Assembly (NCBI GenBank): GCA_019752335.1
Contig: JAIEMJ010000014.1
Coordinates: 62,001-126,000 of the forward strand
Direction: 5' to 3'
Length of the DNA: 64,000 bases
DNA from: Bryobacteraceae bacterium
Lineage (GTDB): Bacteria > Acidobacteriota > Terriglobia > Bryobacterales > Bryobacteraceae
Below, piece after piece: positions 47,606-58,324 of this stretch. The position numbers and the translations under genes were made by a program. The notes under the pieces were generated by a model. It saw only the letters and a list, made by a program, of their open reading frames with translations. It searched no databases and was not told the DNA's origin. Positions within the stretch are counted from its first letter, which is position 1. Each line of letters begins with the position of its first letter.

Positions 47606-48436
47606 ATGAATTCTAAGCACGCCGCGTATCAAGTCGTGCTGGGGGTGGTGCTCGGACTTCTGTCGATCGCGTCCTTTGCTTTCACCCTGGGCCGCCTCTC
47701 CGTGGACGCCTTGCTGTTCCTCTCTGTCGTGGCCCTGGCCGGCATGACGCTGCTGGGCGTTTTCGTCAGCCTCCATCCGGATCGCAGTTGGGTGAAGCAG
47801 CGCCGCACGGCCATCTCTTTGATTTTCGGCATCCTGGGCGTCGCGGGCGCGTTGGTGGCTAGTTTCCAGGGCCTGCGGGCGAACCGGGTCACGTTCGGCA
47901 TTCAGGACCAACTCGGACAGTCGTTGGCGAAAATCGCCGCGCAGGAGACGGAACTCACGCGAACCCGTGCCGAATTGGCCAAATTGCGCGAGGAGTCCGC
48001 GCGGGCGCAGGCTTTGAACACGGACCTGCAGCGCAAACTGCTCGATCAAAGCAGCCAATTGAAGGACTTAGCCGTGCAGCGGGTGGCCGAGGTGACCGGC
48101 GGGGACGGCTTCGCCTACCTAGACCTGGGCAATTCCAGCAACGAAAACGGGGTCGCGCTGCAGGCGCACGTCAGCGGCAGCTACAACCTACGGCAGGTGA
48201 AGTACCGTATCGCTGAGGGCAGCCTGGTGGAAATCGGCGACCTGACGCCGCGTTCGCCCCGACCTCTCGATGCCACTCTAGCGGGCGGCCGTTACAAAAT
48301 CGTCATCCAAGCAGCCAATGGACCTGTCCAGGAAGAGCTGGAATTGCGCTTCAATCCGGCGGGCAAACGGTGGGAGCGCCGCGTGCGCGTGAGCCGCGGC
48401 GGCGAAGTGGTACTCGAGCGCAGCTGGGGCCGCTAG
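47606..48436 (+). CDS. Membrane-anchored coiled-coil protein, unknown
   Basis: I do not recognise this 276-residue protein. Three hydrophobic segments lie at about residues 8-28, 35-55 and 70-88 (VVLGVVLGLLSIASFAFTLG, LFLSVVALAGMTLLGVFV, ISLIFGILGVAGALVASF). A coiled coil at 100-155 follows (heptads in LGQSLAKIAAQETELTRTRAELAKL). The C-terminal 110 residues are beta-rich (GGDGFAYLDLGNSS, and GRYKIVIQAANGPVQEELELRF). It is probably an inner-membrane sensor or scaffold with a soluble C-terminal domain. An intrinsic terminator follows after 84 bases, so it is likely a single-gene unit. Confidence 0.7.
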   Translation: MNSKHAAYQVVLGVVLGLLSIASFAFTLGRLSVDALLFLSVVALAGMTLLGVFVSLHPDRSWVKQRRTAISLIFGILGVAGALVASFQGLRANRVTFGIQDQLGQSLAKIAAQETELTRTRAELAKLREESARAQALNTDLQRKLLDQSSQLKDLAVQRVAEVTGGDGFAYLDLGNSSNENGVALQAHVSGSYNLRQVKYRIAEGSLVEIGDLTPRSPRPLDATLAGGRYKIVIQAANGPVQEELELRFNPAGKRWERRVRVSRGGEVVLERSWGR

Positions 48437-48520
48437 GGCTAAACGGCTCAAAAGCAACCACTTATCTGAATCCCCATTCAACCCCATTTCTCGCCGTTCA
48501 AGGCTTAGTTCCCTCTTTTG

Positions 48521-48554
48521 GGGCCAAATCGGATGCTTTTGGCCCGTTTTTTTT
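48521..48554 (+). terminator. Rho-independent terminator
   Basis: The stem GGGCCAAA (48521-48528) pairs with TTTGGCCC (48538-48545), with a 9-base loop. G and eight T residues follow (48547-48554). It ends the transcript of the membrane coiled-coil gene and isolates the radical SAM gene downstream. Confidence 0.9.
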
Positions 48555-48628
48555 CTAGACTCCTTGTGTAACCTTAGGCGTACCTCTACCTAGGGAACAG
48601 ATTTTGCGTCAAAGGGAACCGTACCAAT

Positions 48629-50752
<2,124 letters not shown>

Positions 50753-50760
50753 GCCTTTAC

Positions 50761-50790
50761 GACCCCCTCACTTCGTTCGGGGCTGGTTCG
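50761..50790. repeat. REP-like GC-rich palindrome
   Basis: CCCCCTCACTTCGTTCGGGG, then CTGGTTCG, lies 8 bases after the radical SAM stop. It is nearly the same as the element at 7426-7453. The arms CCCC/GGGG with inner pairing give a short hairpin. Confidence 0.6.
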
Positions 50791-50859
50791 TACGCAGTAA
50801 TGCGGGCCGTCATGATGCGCACAGTGCATGGGCGACCCTGTTGTTTACCAAAAGAAAAG

Positions 50860-50882
50860 CCCGGCCTCGCGGCCGGGTTTTT
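50860..50882. terminator. Bidirectional intrinsic terminator
   Basis: The stem CCCGGCC (50860-50866) pairs with GGCCGGG (50871-50877) around TCGC and is followed by TTTTT (50878-50882). The left side is preceded by an A-rich run (AAAAGAAAAG), which gives a T-rich tail on the other strand. It serves the radical SAM gene (plus) and the K+ channel operon (minus). Confidence 0.88.
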
Positions 50883-50893
50883 CTATTGGGCGC

Positions 50894-51895
50894 CTACCGC
50901 ATGAGTTTTTCGAAGTTGCGCAGCTTGCTGTATTCGCCCATCACGATCAGATAGTCTCCGGCCAGAATGACATGCTCCGCGGGTGGATTCATCAGCATCT
51001 GCCCGTTCGACTGGCGCACGGCGAGCACCATTAGACCCAAGTCCTTGCGCAGGTGGCCCAACTCCAGCAGGCTCTTCCCCACCATCTCGGCATGGGCTTC
51101 CACACGCACCTGCTCAATGGCCACATCGTCGCCAAAGCCCTGCGTGGCGAAGTTCAGGAACTCGGACACGTGCGGCCGCAGGATGCTTTGCGCCAGGCGG
51201 CTCCCGGTGAAGTTATAGGGCGCAATCACGGCGTCGGCTCCGGCGCGGCGGATCTTCTTTTCCGCTTCTTCCTCATTCACCCGCGCCGACACCGAGAGTT
51301 TGGGATTGAGGGTCTTCGCCGAAAGGGTCAGGAAGAGATTGTCGGCGTCCGAACTCAACGCGGCGATCAGTCCGCGTGCTTGATCTATGTTCACTTCGCG
51401 CAACGTTTCGTCACGGGTGGCGTCCGCGGAGACGGCGAGCATACCGGCCTTGATCGCGCGCTCCACCCGGTCGTCGCTCTTGTCCACGATGACGAACGGT
51501 ACGCCTGAACGGTGTAGCTCGTCGGCCGCGCCGCGGCCTACCCGGCCCAGCCCGCAGACGATGAAATGTCCTTCCAGGGAGCTAATCATTTTGCGAACCT
51601 TTCGTTGACCCAACATATCGCCCAACTGCAGTTCGACCAGGGTGAGCGTGAAAACACCAATGGAGGCGAACAATAGGCTGACGCTAACCAGAAGATAGAA
51701 CGAGTTGAAGACACGCCCCGCCTGGCCCAGGGGCACCGTCTCCCCGTAGCCGACCGTGGTCATGGTGATGAGGGCCATGTAAAAGGCATCAAAGGGGGCG
51801 GCGCCTTCAATCCACATGAAGCCACTGGTCCCGATAGCGAGTACGGCCGCGACGGCGGCCAGCAGATAAAACCCGCGCCGCAGCAGCAGGGGCAT
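50894..51895 (-). CDS. Potassium channel with RCK (TrkA-N/TrkA-C) domains
   Basis: This 333-residue MthK-like channel has two membrane helices (about 10-28 and 65-90) flanking the pore helix. The selectivity filter is TTVGYGE (46-52). The cytosolic RCK_N domain begins HFIVCGLGRVGRGAADEL (about 110-127), a Rossmann fold for NAD(H) or Ca2+. RCK_C is at about 245-330 (IEQVRVEAHAEMVGKSLLELG). It probably conducts K+ as a tetramer gated by ligand binding. Its ATG overlaps the stop of the TlpA-like gene by one base. It is the last gene of a coupled operon and ends at the bidirectional terminator. Confidence 0.94.
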   Translation of the reverse strand: MPLLLRRGFYLLAAVAAVLAIGTSGFMWIEGAAPFDAFYMALITMTTVGYGETVPLGQAGRVFNSFYLLVSVSLLFASIGVFTLTLVELQLGDMLGQRKVRKMISSLEGHFIVCGLGRVGRGAADELHRSGVPFVIVDKSDDRVERAIKAGMLAVSADATRDETLREVNIDQARGLIAALSSDADNLFLTLSAKTLNPKLSVSARVNEEEAEKKIRRAGADAVIAPYNFTGSRLAQSILRPHVSEFLNFATQGFGDDVAIEQVRVEAHAEMVGKSLLELGHLRKDLGLMVLAVRQSNGQMLMNPPAEHVILAGDYLIVMGEYSKLRNFEKLMR

Positions 51896-52371
51896 TAGAG
51901 CAGTTTCAACAGGTCCGCCTCGACTTTGGCCAAATCGGCTTCGCCGATGAAGACGCGCACCTTTTTGCCGGTACGGTCATAGAGGGCCAAGGCGGGCAGG
52001 GCACCGCTCCACTTGGGATCCAACGAGGCGATGAACTTATCGTCGTTCTTCACCTGCTTCAAATACGACGGGCCCTTGATGCCGCTCTGGCGCACGAAGG
52101 CGCGGGCGGTGGCTTCGTCCTCGGGCTCGTCGGCGGAGACGGTAGCCAGCACCATGCCCTTCGGCGCCAGGCGAGTGGCGAGCTTGGCGAGCGCGGGCAT
52201 CTCCTTGCGGCAAGGCTGGCACCAGGTGGCCCAGAAGTTCACCAGCACCACTTTGCCCTTTTGGGCCGCGATCAGCTTGGCGTAGCCCGCTTCGTCGATG
52301 GAGATGAGCTTGTCATTCTGGAAGGCGAATGCCGCGCCGGGCAAAGCCGCTAAGAGAGTCCGTCGCTTCAT
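51895..52371 (-). CDS. TlpA-like thioredoxin-fold thiol:disulfide protein
   Basis: The protein is 158 residues from the ATG at 52371, which overlaps the stop of the upstream redoxin gene (ATGA). The N-terminus MKRRTLLAALPGAAFAF is a signal sequence. The thioredoxin motif is WATWC51-QP-C54-RKEMP, and the cis-proline lies in ALPALALYD. It acts in the periplasm in disulfide reduction or cytochrome maturation-like reactions. The neighbouring redoxin suggests a shared redox path. The K+ channel gene overlaps its stop by one base. Confidence 0.92.
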   Translation of the reverse strand: MKRRTLLAALPGAAFAFQNDKLISIDEAGYAKLIAAQKGKVVLVNFWATWCQPCRKEMPALAKLATRLAPKGMVLATVSADEPEDEATARAFVRQSGIKGPSYLKQVKNDDKFIASLDPKWSGALPALALYDRTGKKVRVFIGEADLAKVEADLLKLL

Positions 52372-52940
52372 GTCGTTTTCCGCACCCGTTTGATCGTACA
52401 CCCGAAGGCGCGTGTTTCGGTCGCCTGAACCGGTGTGCCGGCCAAGGCCGCGTCAAGCGCCGCGCGCAGACCCTTCACCGTCACGCGTGCCGGATTCCGA
52501 GCGTCGTCGATGGCGCCATGGTACAGCATCGTATTGGCCTTGTCGATCACGTAGGATTCCGGCGTTACCTGCGCACCAAAGCGATCCGCCACTACGTTGC
52601 CGGCGTCGCGATGGACGGGGAACGGGAAGCCCGCCTGCTTGGCATGGTCCATCACTTGCGTGGGCGACTCATTCACGTTGGCGTTCAGAAAAACGAACTT
52701 CACGCCCTTGGCCGAATAGTCATTGTAGAGCGCCACGATACGCTCGTTATAGTCGTTCGAAATCGGGCAGAGCACCGAGATAAACATGACCACGGTGACG
52801 TCGCCCCGCACGCTGGAGAACTTTACGGGGCGGCCGATGGGGTCGTTGAAGGAGAAGTCGGCCACCTTGCCGCCTACCTTGAACTCCTGGGCGAACAGGC
52901 TCGCCGCGGCTACCAGCAACCATAAGCATCGCTGCATCAC
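52368..52940 (-). CDS. Redoxin/AhpC-TSA-like secreted protein
   Basis: This 190-residue protein has a signal peptide ending SLFAQ. The thioredoxin-like fold contains the single cysteine C58 in SVLCPISNDYNERI, where a peroxiredoxin or SCO-like protein would have its active site. The segment VTPESYVIDKANTMLYHGAIDD matches the redoxin family. A second cysteine (FGCTIK, near residue 181) could resolve a disulfide, giving a pattern seen in periplasmic thiol peroxidase-like proteins. The start codon overlaps the stop of the upstream gene by one base, and its stop overlaps the TlpA-like gene. Confidence 0.85.
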   Translation of the reverse strand: MMQRCLWLLVAAASLFAQEFKVGGKVADFSFNDPIGRPVKFSSVRGDVTVVMFISVLCPISNDYNERIVALYNDYSAKGVKFVFLNANVNESPTQVMDHAKQAGFPFPVHRDAGNVVADRFGAQVTPESYVIDKANTMLYHGAIDDARNPARVTVKGLRAALDAALAGTPVQATETRAFGCTIKRVRKTT

Positions 52941-53335
52941 TATTTCTCGCTTTTCTTCGGTTCGACCTTCAGGTTGATAATGGCGATCTTGCGGGAGTCA
53001 AAGACGCTTAACGTGCGCGTCTCACTTGATTTCCCGTCATGGTCGGCCCAGATTTCGTAATCCGCGTTCGTCGACAGCCCACCGAAGAGGTAGGAGCCGT
53101 CCGGCTTCGTAATGAACGAACGCACCTGCAGCGTCTTTACGTTCTTCAGCTTCACAACGGCCGCCTCAATGGGGGAGTCGTCGGGCAGCTTCACCGTGCC
53201 TTGGAGGGTCCGGACGGTGCCGTCGTCTTTTCGCTTTTCGCCCTTGAAGAAGGGCGGCGGCTTGTTCGAGTTGTACTGGCCCTGCGCGATCAGCAGGCTC
53301 GTTAAGATCGCCATCGCCGCGAGTAGTAGTTTCAT
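52940..53335 (-). CDS. Small secreted carboxypeptidase-regulatory-like protein
   Basis: This 131-residue protein has a signal peptide (residues 1-18). It is followed by a charged linker (PPPFFKGEKRKDDG) and a single carboxypeptidase-regulatory-like Ig fold (LQGTVKLPDDSPIEAAVVKL, SYLFGGLSTNADYEIWADHDG). It has no catalytic motif. These domains often bind or present substrates in the periplasm. It starts 4 bases after the stop of a similar protein and overlaps the redoxin start by one base. Confidence 0.75.
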   Translation of the reverse strand: MKLLLAAMAILTSLLIAQGQYNSNKPPPFFKGEKRKDDGTVRTLQGTVKLPDDSPIEAAVVKLKNVKTLQVRSFITKPDGSYLFGGLSTNADYEIWADHDGKSSETRTLSVFDSRKIAIINLKVEPKKSEK

Positions 53336-53339
53336 GTGT

Positions 53340-53699
53340 TTAGGTACCAGATTCCAACATCAGGGAGACGTCCTGGCGCTCGTCGCCCGCCACTTCCACG
53401 GTCTTCTCGAGCGGTTTGTAACCGGACGTGCGAACACTCAAAGTATAGCGCATGGGCTTGGCCGGAACGCGGAAGGAGAACTCTCCCCGCTGGTTCGACG
53501 TTTGCCGCTGCACCTTGGGTTTCTTCGCCTTTTTGCCTTCTTCCGCAGGCACCGCGCTGATCGCCACCTCGACGCCCGGTAAGGACGTCCCGTTGGGGCG
53601 AAACACCGTACCAGCGATGAGGGCATACGGCTCTTCCTTCTGAGCCACCAGCAGCGGGGTGGCCAGCGAAAAGAGTACCGCCCGGCGGCGGATTACCAC
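53340..53699 (-). CDS. Small secreted carboxypeptidase-regulatory-like protein, second copy
   Basis: This 119-residue protein begins MVIRRRAVLFSLATPLLVAQ, a Tat- or Sec-like signal. The remainder is one carboxypeptidase-regulatory-like fold: ALIAGTVFRPNGTSLPGVEV, EFSFRVPAKPMRYTL, and SVRTSGYKPLEKTVEV. A basic insertion (EEGKKAKKPKVQRQ) lies in a loop. The ATG at 53699 overlaps the end of the acidic zinc-ribbon gene by 7 bases. The function is unknown. Confidence 0.72.
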   Translation of the reverse strand: MVIRRRAVLFSLATPLLVAQKEEPYALIAGTVFRPNGTSLPGVEVAISAVPAEEGKKAKKPKVQRQTSNQRGEFSFRVPAKPMRYTLSVRTSGYKPLEKTVEVAGDERQDVSLMLESGT

Positions 53700-53923
53700 T
53701 CTTCTTCCTCGTCCTCTTCTTCCTCTTCCTCGTCGTCGTCGGCATCCAACTCGTCGAAGTCTTCGTCCTCCTCTTCGTCGTCATCGTCGGACAACTCGAG
53801 TTCGAGCGGGTCGGTATCCGTTACGGCGATGTTGGCCCCGCACTCCTCGCAGGTAAACTCGTCGCCGATATCGATCTCGTCTTCCTCGAAATCGAGCGCG
53901 CTATTGCACTTGGGACAAAGCAT
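53693..53923 (-). CDS. Acidic zinc-ribbon protein, LysW-like
   Basis: This 76-residue protein has four cysteines at 3, 6, 25 and 28 (CPKC, CEEC). The layout matches LysW/ArgW amino-group carrier proteins: a zinc ribbon, IDIGDEFTCEECGA, and then TDTDPLELEL. From residue 46 it becomes almost purely Asp/Glu, ending EEEEW. LysW normally ends EDWGE with the modified terminal glutamate; that exact ending is absent here. It is either a divergent carrier or an unrelated acidic ribbon. No lysine biosynthesis genes are near. It heads a coupled operon with two small Ig-fold proteins, redoxin, TlpA-like protein and K+ channel. Confidence 0.7.
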   Translation of the reverse strand: MLCPKCNSALDFEEDEIDIGDEFTCEECGANIAVTDTDPLELELSDDDDEEEDEDFDELDADDDEEEEEEDEEEEW

Positions 53924-53996
53924 GAATCATGGCTCCTGAAAAATGAGTTCCAACACCCTTTTACAAGAAGTGCTGGAGAGAATGCAAACCGCTAGA

Positions 53997-54947
53997 TTAG
54001 CGCAAAGTCATGGGCTTCCCACCGGCGGCCCTGGATCTTTGCGCCGCGTCCATAAAAGCGAACATCTCCAGGGTCTCGGCGTTGTCTACCGGCACCTGTT
54101 TGGTCTCAAAAAACGGAATGATCCTTTCCATCAGCGAGACGTAGCTAAACTTCGTTTTTTCGGGCGATTGGGCGAGGCCCTTCTCGTAGAACGCCACCGC
54201 GCCGAAGTCGCCGTAGGGCTTCAGGGTGCGCACTGTACCGATGCGCCCATCCTTCCATTTGCCAGTGATGATTTCGGCGTCGTCCGAGTACGTGCGCGAC
54301 ACCTCCACGCAGCCGGTGCCCATCAGCGTATAGAGCATCTCGATCGCGTGGATGCCGTATCAACTCAAATCCAACTGATGATGCGCCTCCAGCGGACCTG
54401 GCCCCCACACCATCGCCCCCTTCACTGGGCCTTTCTTCTTCAGGTCAATGATGAAGTCCGCGTAGCGCAAGGACGAGGAACTGAACCACTTGACGCCCTT
54501 CGCCGCCGCCAGCTTCGCGATGGCCCGGGCGTCGTCCAAAGTGGAGGCGAGCGGCTTATCGATAAAGAGCGGCTTGCCCGCCTCGATCACCAGCTTGGCT
54601 TGCGCGAGGTGCGGACGCCCGTCGACGCTTTCGAGCAGAACGGCGTCCACTTTGGAAAGCAGCGTGGGGATGTCCGGCACGATCTCGACGCCGTACTTGG
54701 ACTGCAATTCGGCGGCGTATTTGTCGACGCGGTCCCAACTCTCCTTCAGGTCCTGACTGCCGCCTTTGTAAGCCGCTACCACGCGCGCGCCTTTCATGTG
54801 GTTGGGGTGCGCGGGATCGTTCAGGATCGACGTGAAGGCCCCGGCGTGCGAGGTATCCGTGCCGATAATACCGATCCGGAGGTCGGCGGCGGCGGCCAGG
54901 AGGGGCAGCGCGAGGGAAAAAAGAATTCGAAGAGGCATCAGCCGCAT
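53997..54947 (-). pseudogene. Gfo/Idh/MocA-family oxidoreductase with in-frame TGA
   Basis: Two adjacent open segments (54360-54947 and 53997-54338) are in the same frame and together give one protein of about 316 residues. The first has a signal peptide and an NAD(P)-binding start (LRIGIIGTDTSHAGAF). The Gfo/Idh landmark GKPLFIDKPLASTLDDARA follows, and the second part has GTVRTLKPYGDFGAVAFYE. The only break is a TGA at 54360-54362, in DLS-TGA-YGIHAIEMLYTLMGTGC, where related proteins usually have a tryptophan. A nonsense mutation or a single-base error (TGG to TGA) is the simplest cause. The acidic zinc-ribbon operon starts 73 bases downstream. Confidence 0.75.
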
Positions 54948-54963
54948 TGTACGATGACTTTAG

Positions 54964-57060
54964 GTGGACCTCACAACAACCCTCATGTATGTGAAGGGCG
55001 TGGGGCCGGCCCGCGCCGCGCAACTCGAAAACAAAGGGCTTCGCGTGGTGGAGGATCTGCTCACCTACGCCCCCTTCCGTTACGAAGACCGCTCGAATCT
55101 CAAGACCATCGCGCAGCTGTCGCCCGGTGAGATGGCCACGGTGATGGCCGAGGTCCGCTCCACGCGCATGGTGGGCCTGAAACGCCGCGACCTCGCACTC
55201 TTCGAGGCAACTTTCGTCGACGGCTCACAAGGCCGCCTGACGGGCAAATGGTTCAAGGGCGGCTACCTGAACGAGATCCTTACGCCGGGCCGCCGCGTCG
55301 CTCTTTTCGGCAAGGTGGAGTTCGATAGTTACACCGGCCAACTCTCCATCATGCATCCCGACTACGAGATCATGTACGCCGACGATGACGAGGACAATGC
55401 CCTGCACACCGGGCGGATCGTCCCTATCTACGAAGCCGCCGGCAAGGTGAATACGCGCCTTTTCCGGCGCATCATGCGCAACATTCTGGACTCCCTCGCG
55501 CCCGTCCCCGAGCCCCTGCCGCCGGCCATTCTCGAAAAACTGCATCTGCCCAGCCAATGGACCAGCCTGCGCCAACTGCACTTCCCGGAGCCCGGCACGG
55601 ACCTGCGCTTGCTGAACGCGGCCCGATCCCCGGCGCATTTCCGGCTGATTTTCGAAGAATTCTTCTGGCTCGAATGCGGCCTGCAACTCAAGAAGCGCAG
55701 CGCGCGCAAGGCCAACGGCATCGCCTTTGCCTTGAATGACCAGGTTCGCGAACGCATCAAGCAGATGCTGCCCTTCCGGCCCACCGGCGCCCAGAAACGC
55801 GTGCTGGGCGAGATCGCCGCCGACATGGCCGCGCCCTATCCGATGTCGCGCCTGCTGCAGGGTGACGTCGGCAGCGGCAAGACGCTGGTGGCCGCCGAGG
55901 CGGCCATTATTGCGATCGAAAACGGCTATCAGGTCTGCCTGGTGGCGCCCACGGAGATCCTGGCCACGCAGCATCAGCTCTATCTGAAGCGTCTGCTCGA
56001 TCCCCTGGGCTACGTCGTCGCGCCGCTCACCGGCAGCATGACGGCGCGCGAGAAGAAGAAGATCAAGGAGATGCTGGCCCTGGGGCTGGTGCATCTCGCC
56101 GTGGGTACGCACGCCTTGATGGAAGAGGACGTCGACTTCCAACGCCTGGGGCTCGCCATCATCGACGAACAGCATCGCTTCGGCGTGATGCAGCGGTTGA
56201 AATTGATGAAGAAGGGCGTCCATCCGGACGTTCTCGTCATGACCGCGACGCCCATCCCGCGCACGCTCGCCCTGACGCTCTACGGCGACCTGGATACGTC
56301 GGTGATCGACGAACTGCCGCCGGGCCGCCAGCCTATCATCACGCGGCACGCCAAGGAAGACGCGCTCGAACTCGTCTGGAGCTTCGTCTTGAAGGAGGTA
56401 CAAGCCGGCCGCCAGGCTTACGTCGTCTATCCGGTGATCGAAGAGAGCGAAACCGCCGCCATGAAGGCGGCCCAGAAGATGCACGAACATTTGTCGACGA
56501 TTGTGTTTCCGTCGCTGAAGGTCGGGTTACTGCACGGCAAACTGCCGCCCGCGGAAAAGCAAGACGTGATGGAGAGCTTCAAGCGCGGCGAGACAAACAT
56601 CCTGGTGTCGACGACAGTGATCGAAGTCGGCGTCGACGTGCCGAATGCCACCGTGATGGTGATCGAGCAGGCCGAGCGCTTTGGCCTGGCGCAGTTGCAC
56701 CAACTGCGCGGCCGCGTCGGCCGCGGGGCGAACCAAAGCCACTGCGTCCTGGTGACGTCGAAGCTCGGCGACATCGCCCGCGAGCGCATTCGCACGATGG
56801 TCGCGTCGAACGACGGCTTCCACATCGCCGAAGTCGACCTGAAGCTGCGTGGCCCCGGCGAGTTCTTTGGCACCAAACAAAGCGGCCTGCCGGAGTTGCG
56901 CTTCGGCAACGTCATCCGCGATCAGGATGTCCTCGAACAAGCGCGCAACGAAGCCATCTCCTTTATTGAGCACCCTCCCTCGTCCGAAGAGCTCAACCGC
57001 GCGGTGGCCTACATTCGCGATAATTGGCAACGGCGGTACGGACTCATCACCGTCGGATAA
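54964..57060 (+). CDS. recG: ATP-dependent DNA helicase RecG
   Basis: RecG reverses stalled forks and branch-migrates Holliday junctions. The 698-residue protein has the wedge/OB domain at about 50-150, the SF2 helicase Walker A GDVGSGKT (300-307), DEQH (401-404), ATPIPRT (about 425), and the motif VI region QLRGRVGRG. The C-terminal TRG segment is intact. The GTG at 54964 fits homologues (DLTTTLMYVKGVGPARA). An ATG at 54985 is a shorter option. The gene diverges from the oxidoreductase by 16 bases and is followed by rsmD. Confidence 0.96.
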   Translation: MDLTTTLMYVKGVGPARAAQLENKGLRVVEDLLTYAPFRYEDRSNLKTIAQLSPGEMATVMAEVRSTRMVGLKRRDLALFEATFVDGSQGRLTGKWFKGGYLNEILTPGRRVALFGKVEFDSYTGQLSIMHPDYEIMYADDDEDNALHTGRIVPIYEAAGKVNTRLFRRIMRNILDSLAPVPEPLPPAILEKLHLPSQWTSLRQLHFPEPGTDLRLLNAARSPAHFRLIFEEFFWLECGLQLKKRSARKANGIAFALNDQVRERIKQMLPFRPTGAQKRVLGEIAADMAAPYPMSRLLQGDVGSGKTLVAAEAAIIAIENGYQVCLVAPTEILATQHQLYLKRLLDPLGYVVAPLTGSMTAREKKKIKEMLALGLVHLAVGTHALMEEDVDFQRLGLAIIDEQHRFGVMQRLKLMKKGVHPDVLVMTATPIPRTLALTLYGDLDTSVIDELPPGRQPIITRHAKEDALELVWSFVLKEVQAGRQAYVVYPVIEESETAAMKAAQKMHEHLSTIVFPSLKVGLLHGKLPPAEKQDVMESFKRGETNILVSTTVIEVGVDVPNATVMVIEQAERFGLAQLHQLRGRVGRGANQSHCVLVTSKLGDIARERIRTMVASNDGFHIAEVDLKLRGPGEFFGTKQSGLPELRFGNVIRDQDVLEQARNEAISFIEHPPSSEELNRAVAYIRDNWQRRYGLITVG

Positions 57061-57065
57061 ACCCT

Positions 57066-57596
57066 ATGCGCGTCATCGCCGGAGAGTTCCGCTCCCGACA
57101 ACTCGTCGCCCCCGCCGGCACGCAGACCCGTCCCACGCCGGACCGTCTGCGCGAAAGCCTCTTCTCGGCCCTGGGCGACCGGGTGGAAGGCTCGGTCTTC
57201 CTGGATGCCTACGCGGGCTCTGGCTCGGTCGGCATCGAGGCACTGTCGCGCGGAGCGAAGCGCGCGGTTTTTGTGGAGAAGCACCCGCAGGCGCTTGCCG
57301 CGCTGCGGACGAATCTCGAGAAGCTCGGCATCGGCAGCCGGGCTACCGTGATCAACAGCGCCGCGGCGCGCGCGCTGCGCCAGCAGGTGGCGGACATCGT
57401 TTTTCTGGATCCGCCGTATGACCGGCCAACGGAGTATGACGCGGCGCTCGAGTCAGTTGGCGAGTGCGGGCTGTTGCTGGTGCAGCATTCGGTGCGGCAG
57501 TCGTTGCCGGAGGTCTGCGGGGAGTTGGCGCGGGTGCGGCAGATGCGGCAGGGCGACAACGTCATTTCGTTTTATGAGTCCGAGGCGTTGCGTTGA
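57066..57596 (+). CDS. rsmD: 16S rRNA (guanine-966-N2)-methyltransferase RsmD
   Basis: RsmD methylates G966 of 16S rRNA. The protein is 176 residues from the ATG at 57066; the longer frame from 57024 overlaps recG and is not needed. The family start MRVIAGEFRSRQL is present, and RPTPDRLRESLFSAL and the SAM-binding LDAYAGSGSVGIEALSRGA follow. The catalytic DPPY is at 115-118. It lies 5 bases after recG, so the two are likely co-transcribed. Confidence 0.95.
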   Translation: MRVIAGEFRSRQLVAPAGTQTRPTPDRLRESLFSALGDRVEGSVFLDAYAGSGSVGIEALSRGAKRAVFVEKHPQALAALRTNLEKLGIGSRATVINSAAARALRQQVADIVFLDPPYDRPTEYDAALESVGECGLLLVQHSVRQSLPEVCGELARVRQMRQGDNVISFYESEALR

Positions 57597-57832
57597 ATCT
57601 GCGCAACGCTGGCACCCGTTCAGGAGCTAGAATTAGGCTTGCTGACGGGTCCGTTGGCCGGGAACGCCAGAGATCAGCGTAGCTAAGATCGGCGTTGGGA
57701 TAGGCTCTAGATTTGTGAGGGGAAGGTTCATCGGTTCTGCGGCCATGATCGCGAGACCCTCGACGGGGAGCGATTCCTAACGATTGCAGTAAGCGCGAGG
57801 CACAAGAAGGAATTGAATCCTAAACGGACACC

Positions 57833-58324
57833 ATGGCAACTTCCTTAGTTATCGCGTTTTCACTGTTCCTACTTCGCTTTATTGCAGCGGAAGCAGTATT
57901 TCAGCGCGGAAAGCAGACGGTCGATGGGTATCGATTTCCAGTTGGGATCGGCCTGAGACTTCTGTTTCGCGCAGGTGGTCCGTTCATGATGTTTGTGGGA
58001 TGTAAGATGCTTGAGCAAGCGAGAAATTGCTTCGATGAATCCATGGCCGCTCTCGTCGCGTTAATTGGCATCGTATGCGTGGTCGGAGAGCCAGGTGAGA
58101 TCATAGTGACAAAAGATGGCCTGATCCAGCAGTCGATTTTTGGGCTGAGGAAAACGTCGATTGCGTGGACAGGGGCGGTAGTCAGCTTTATTCCCCAACT
58201 CAGAGAAGTATTAATTATTGGCAGCGATGGTACGCCGATCACGCATTCGAAGTACCACGTGGGGCAGCAACAGTTCTTGTATCAGCTTGAGCGACATGGA
58301 TTATCGTTAAAGAGCGGTCTTTAG
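57833..58324 (+). CDS. Small membrane protein, unknown
   Basis: I do not recognise this 163-residue protein. It has two or three hydrophobic segments (residues 4-20, 44-60 and 70-90) and a beta-rich C-terminus (EIIVTKDGLIQQSIFGLRKTSIAWTGAVV), which suggests a PH-like domain. Its base composition is visibly more AT-rich than its neighbours, so it may have come by transfer. The 236 bases before it and the 131 bases after it contain no other gene. The start has no clear ribosome binding site. Confidence 0.5.
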   Translation: MATSLVIAFSLFLLRFIAAEAVFQRGKQTVDGYRFPVGIGLRLLFRAGGPFMMFVGCKMLEQARNCFDESMAALVALIGIVCVVGEPGEIIVTKDGLIQQSIFGLRKTSIAWTGAVVSFIPQLREVLIIGSDGTPITHSKYHVGQQQFLYQLERHGLSLKSGL

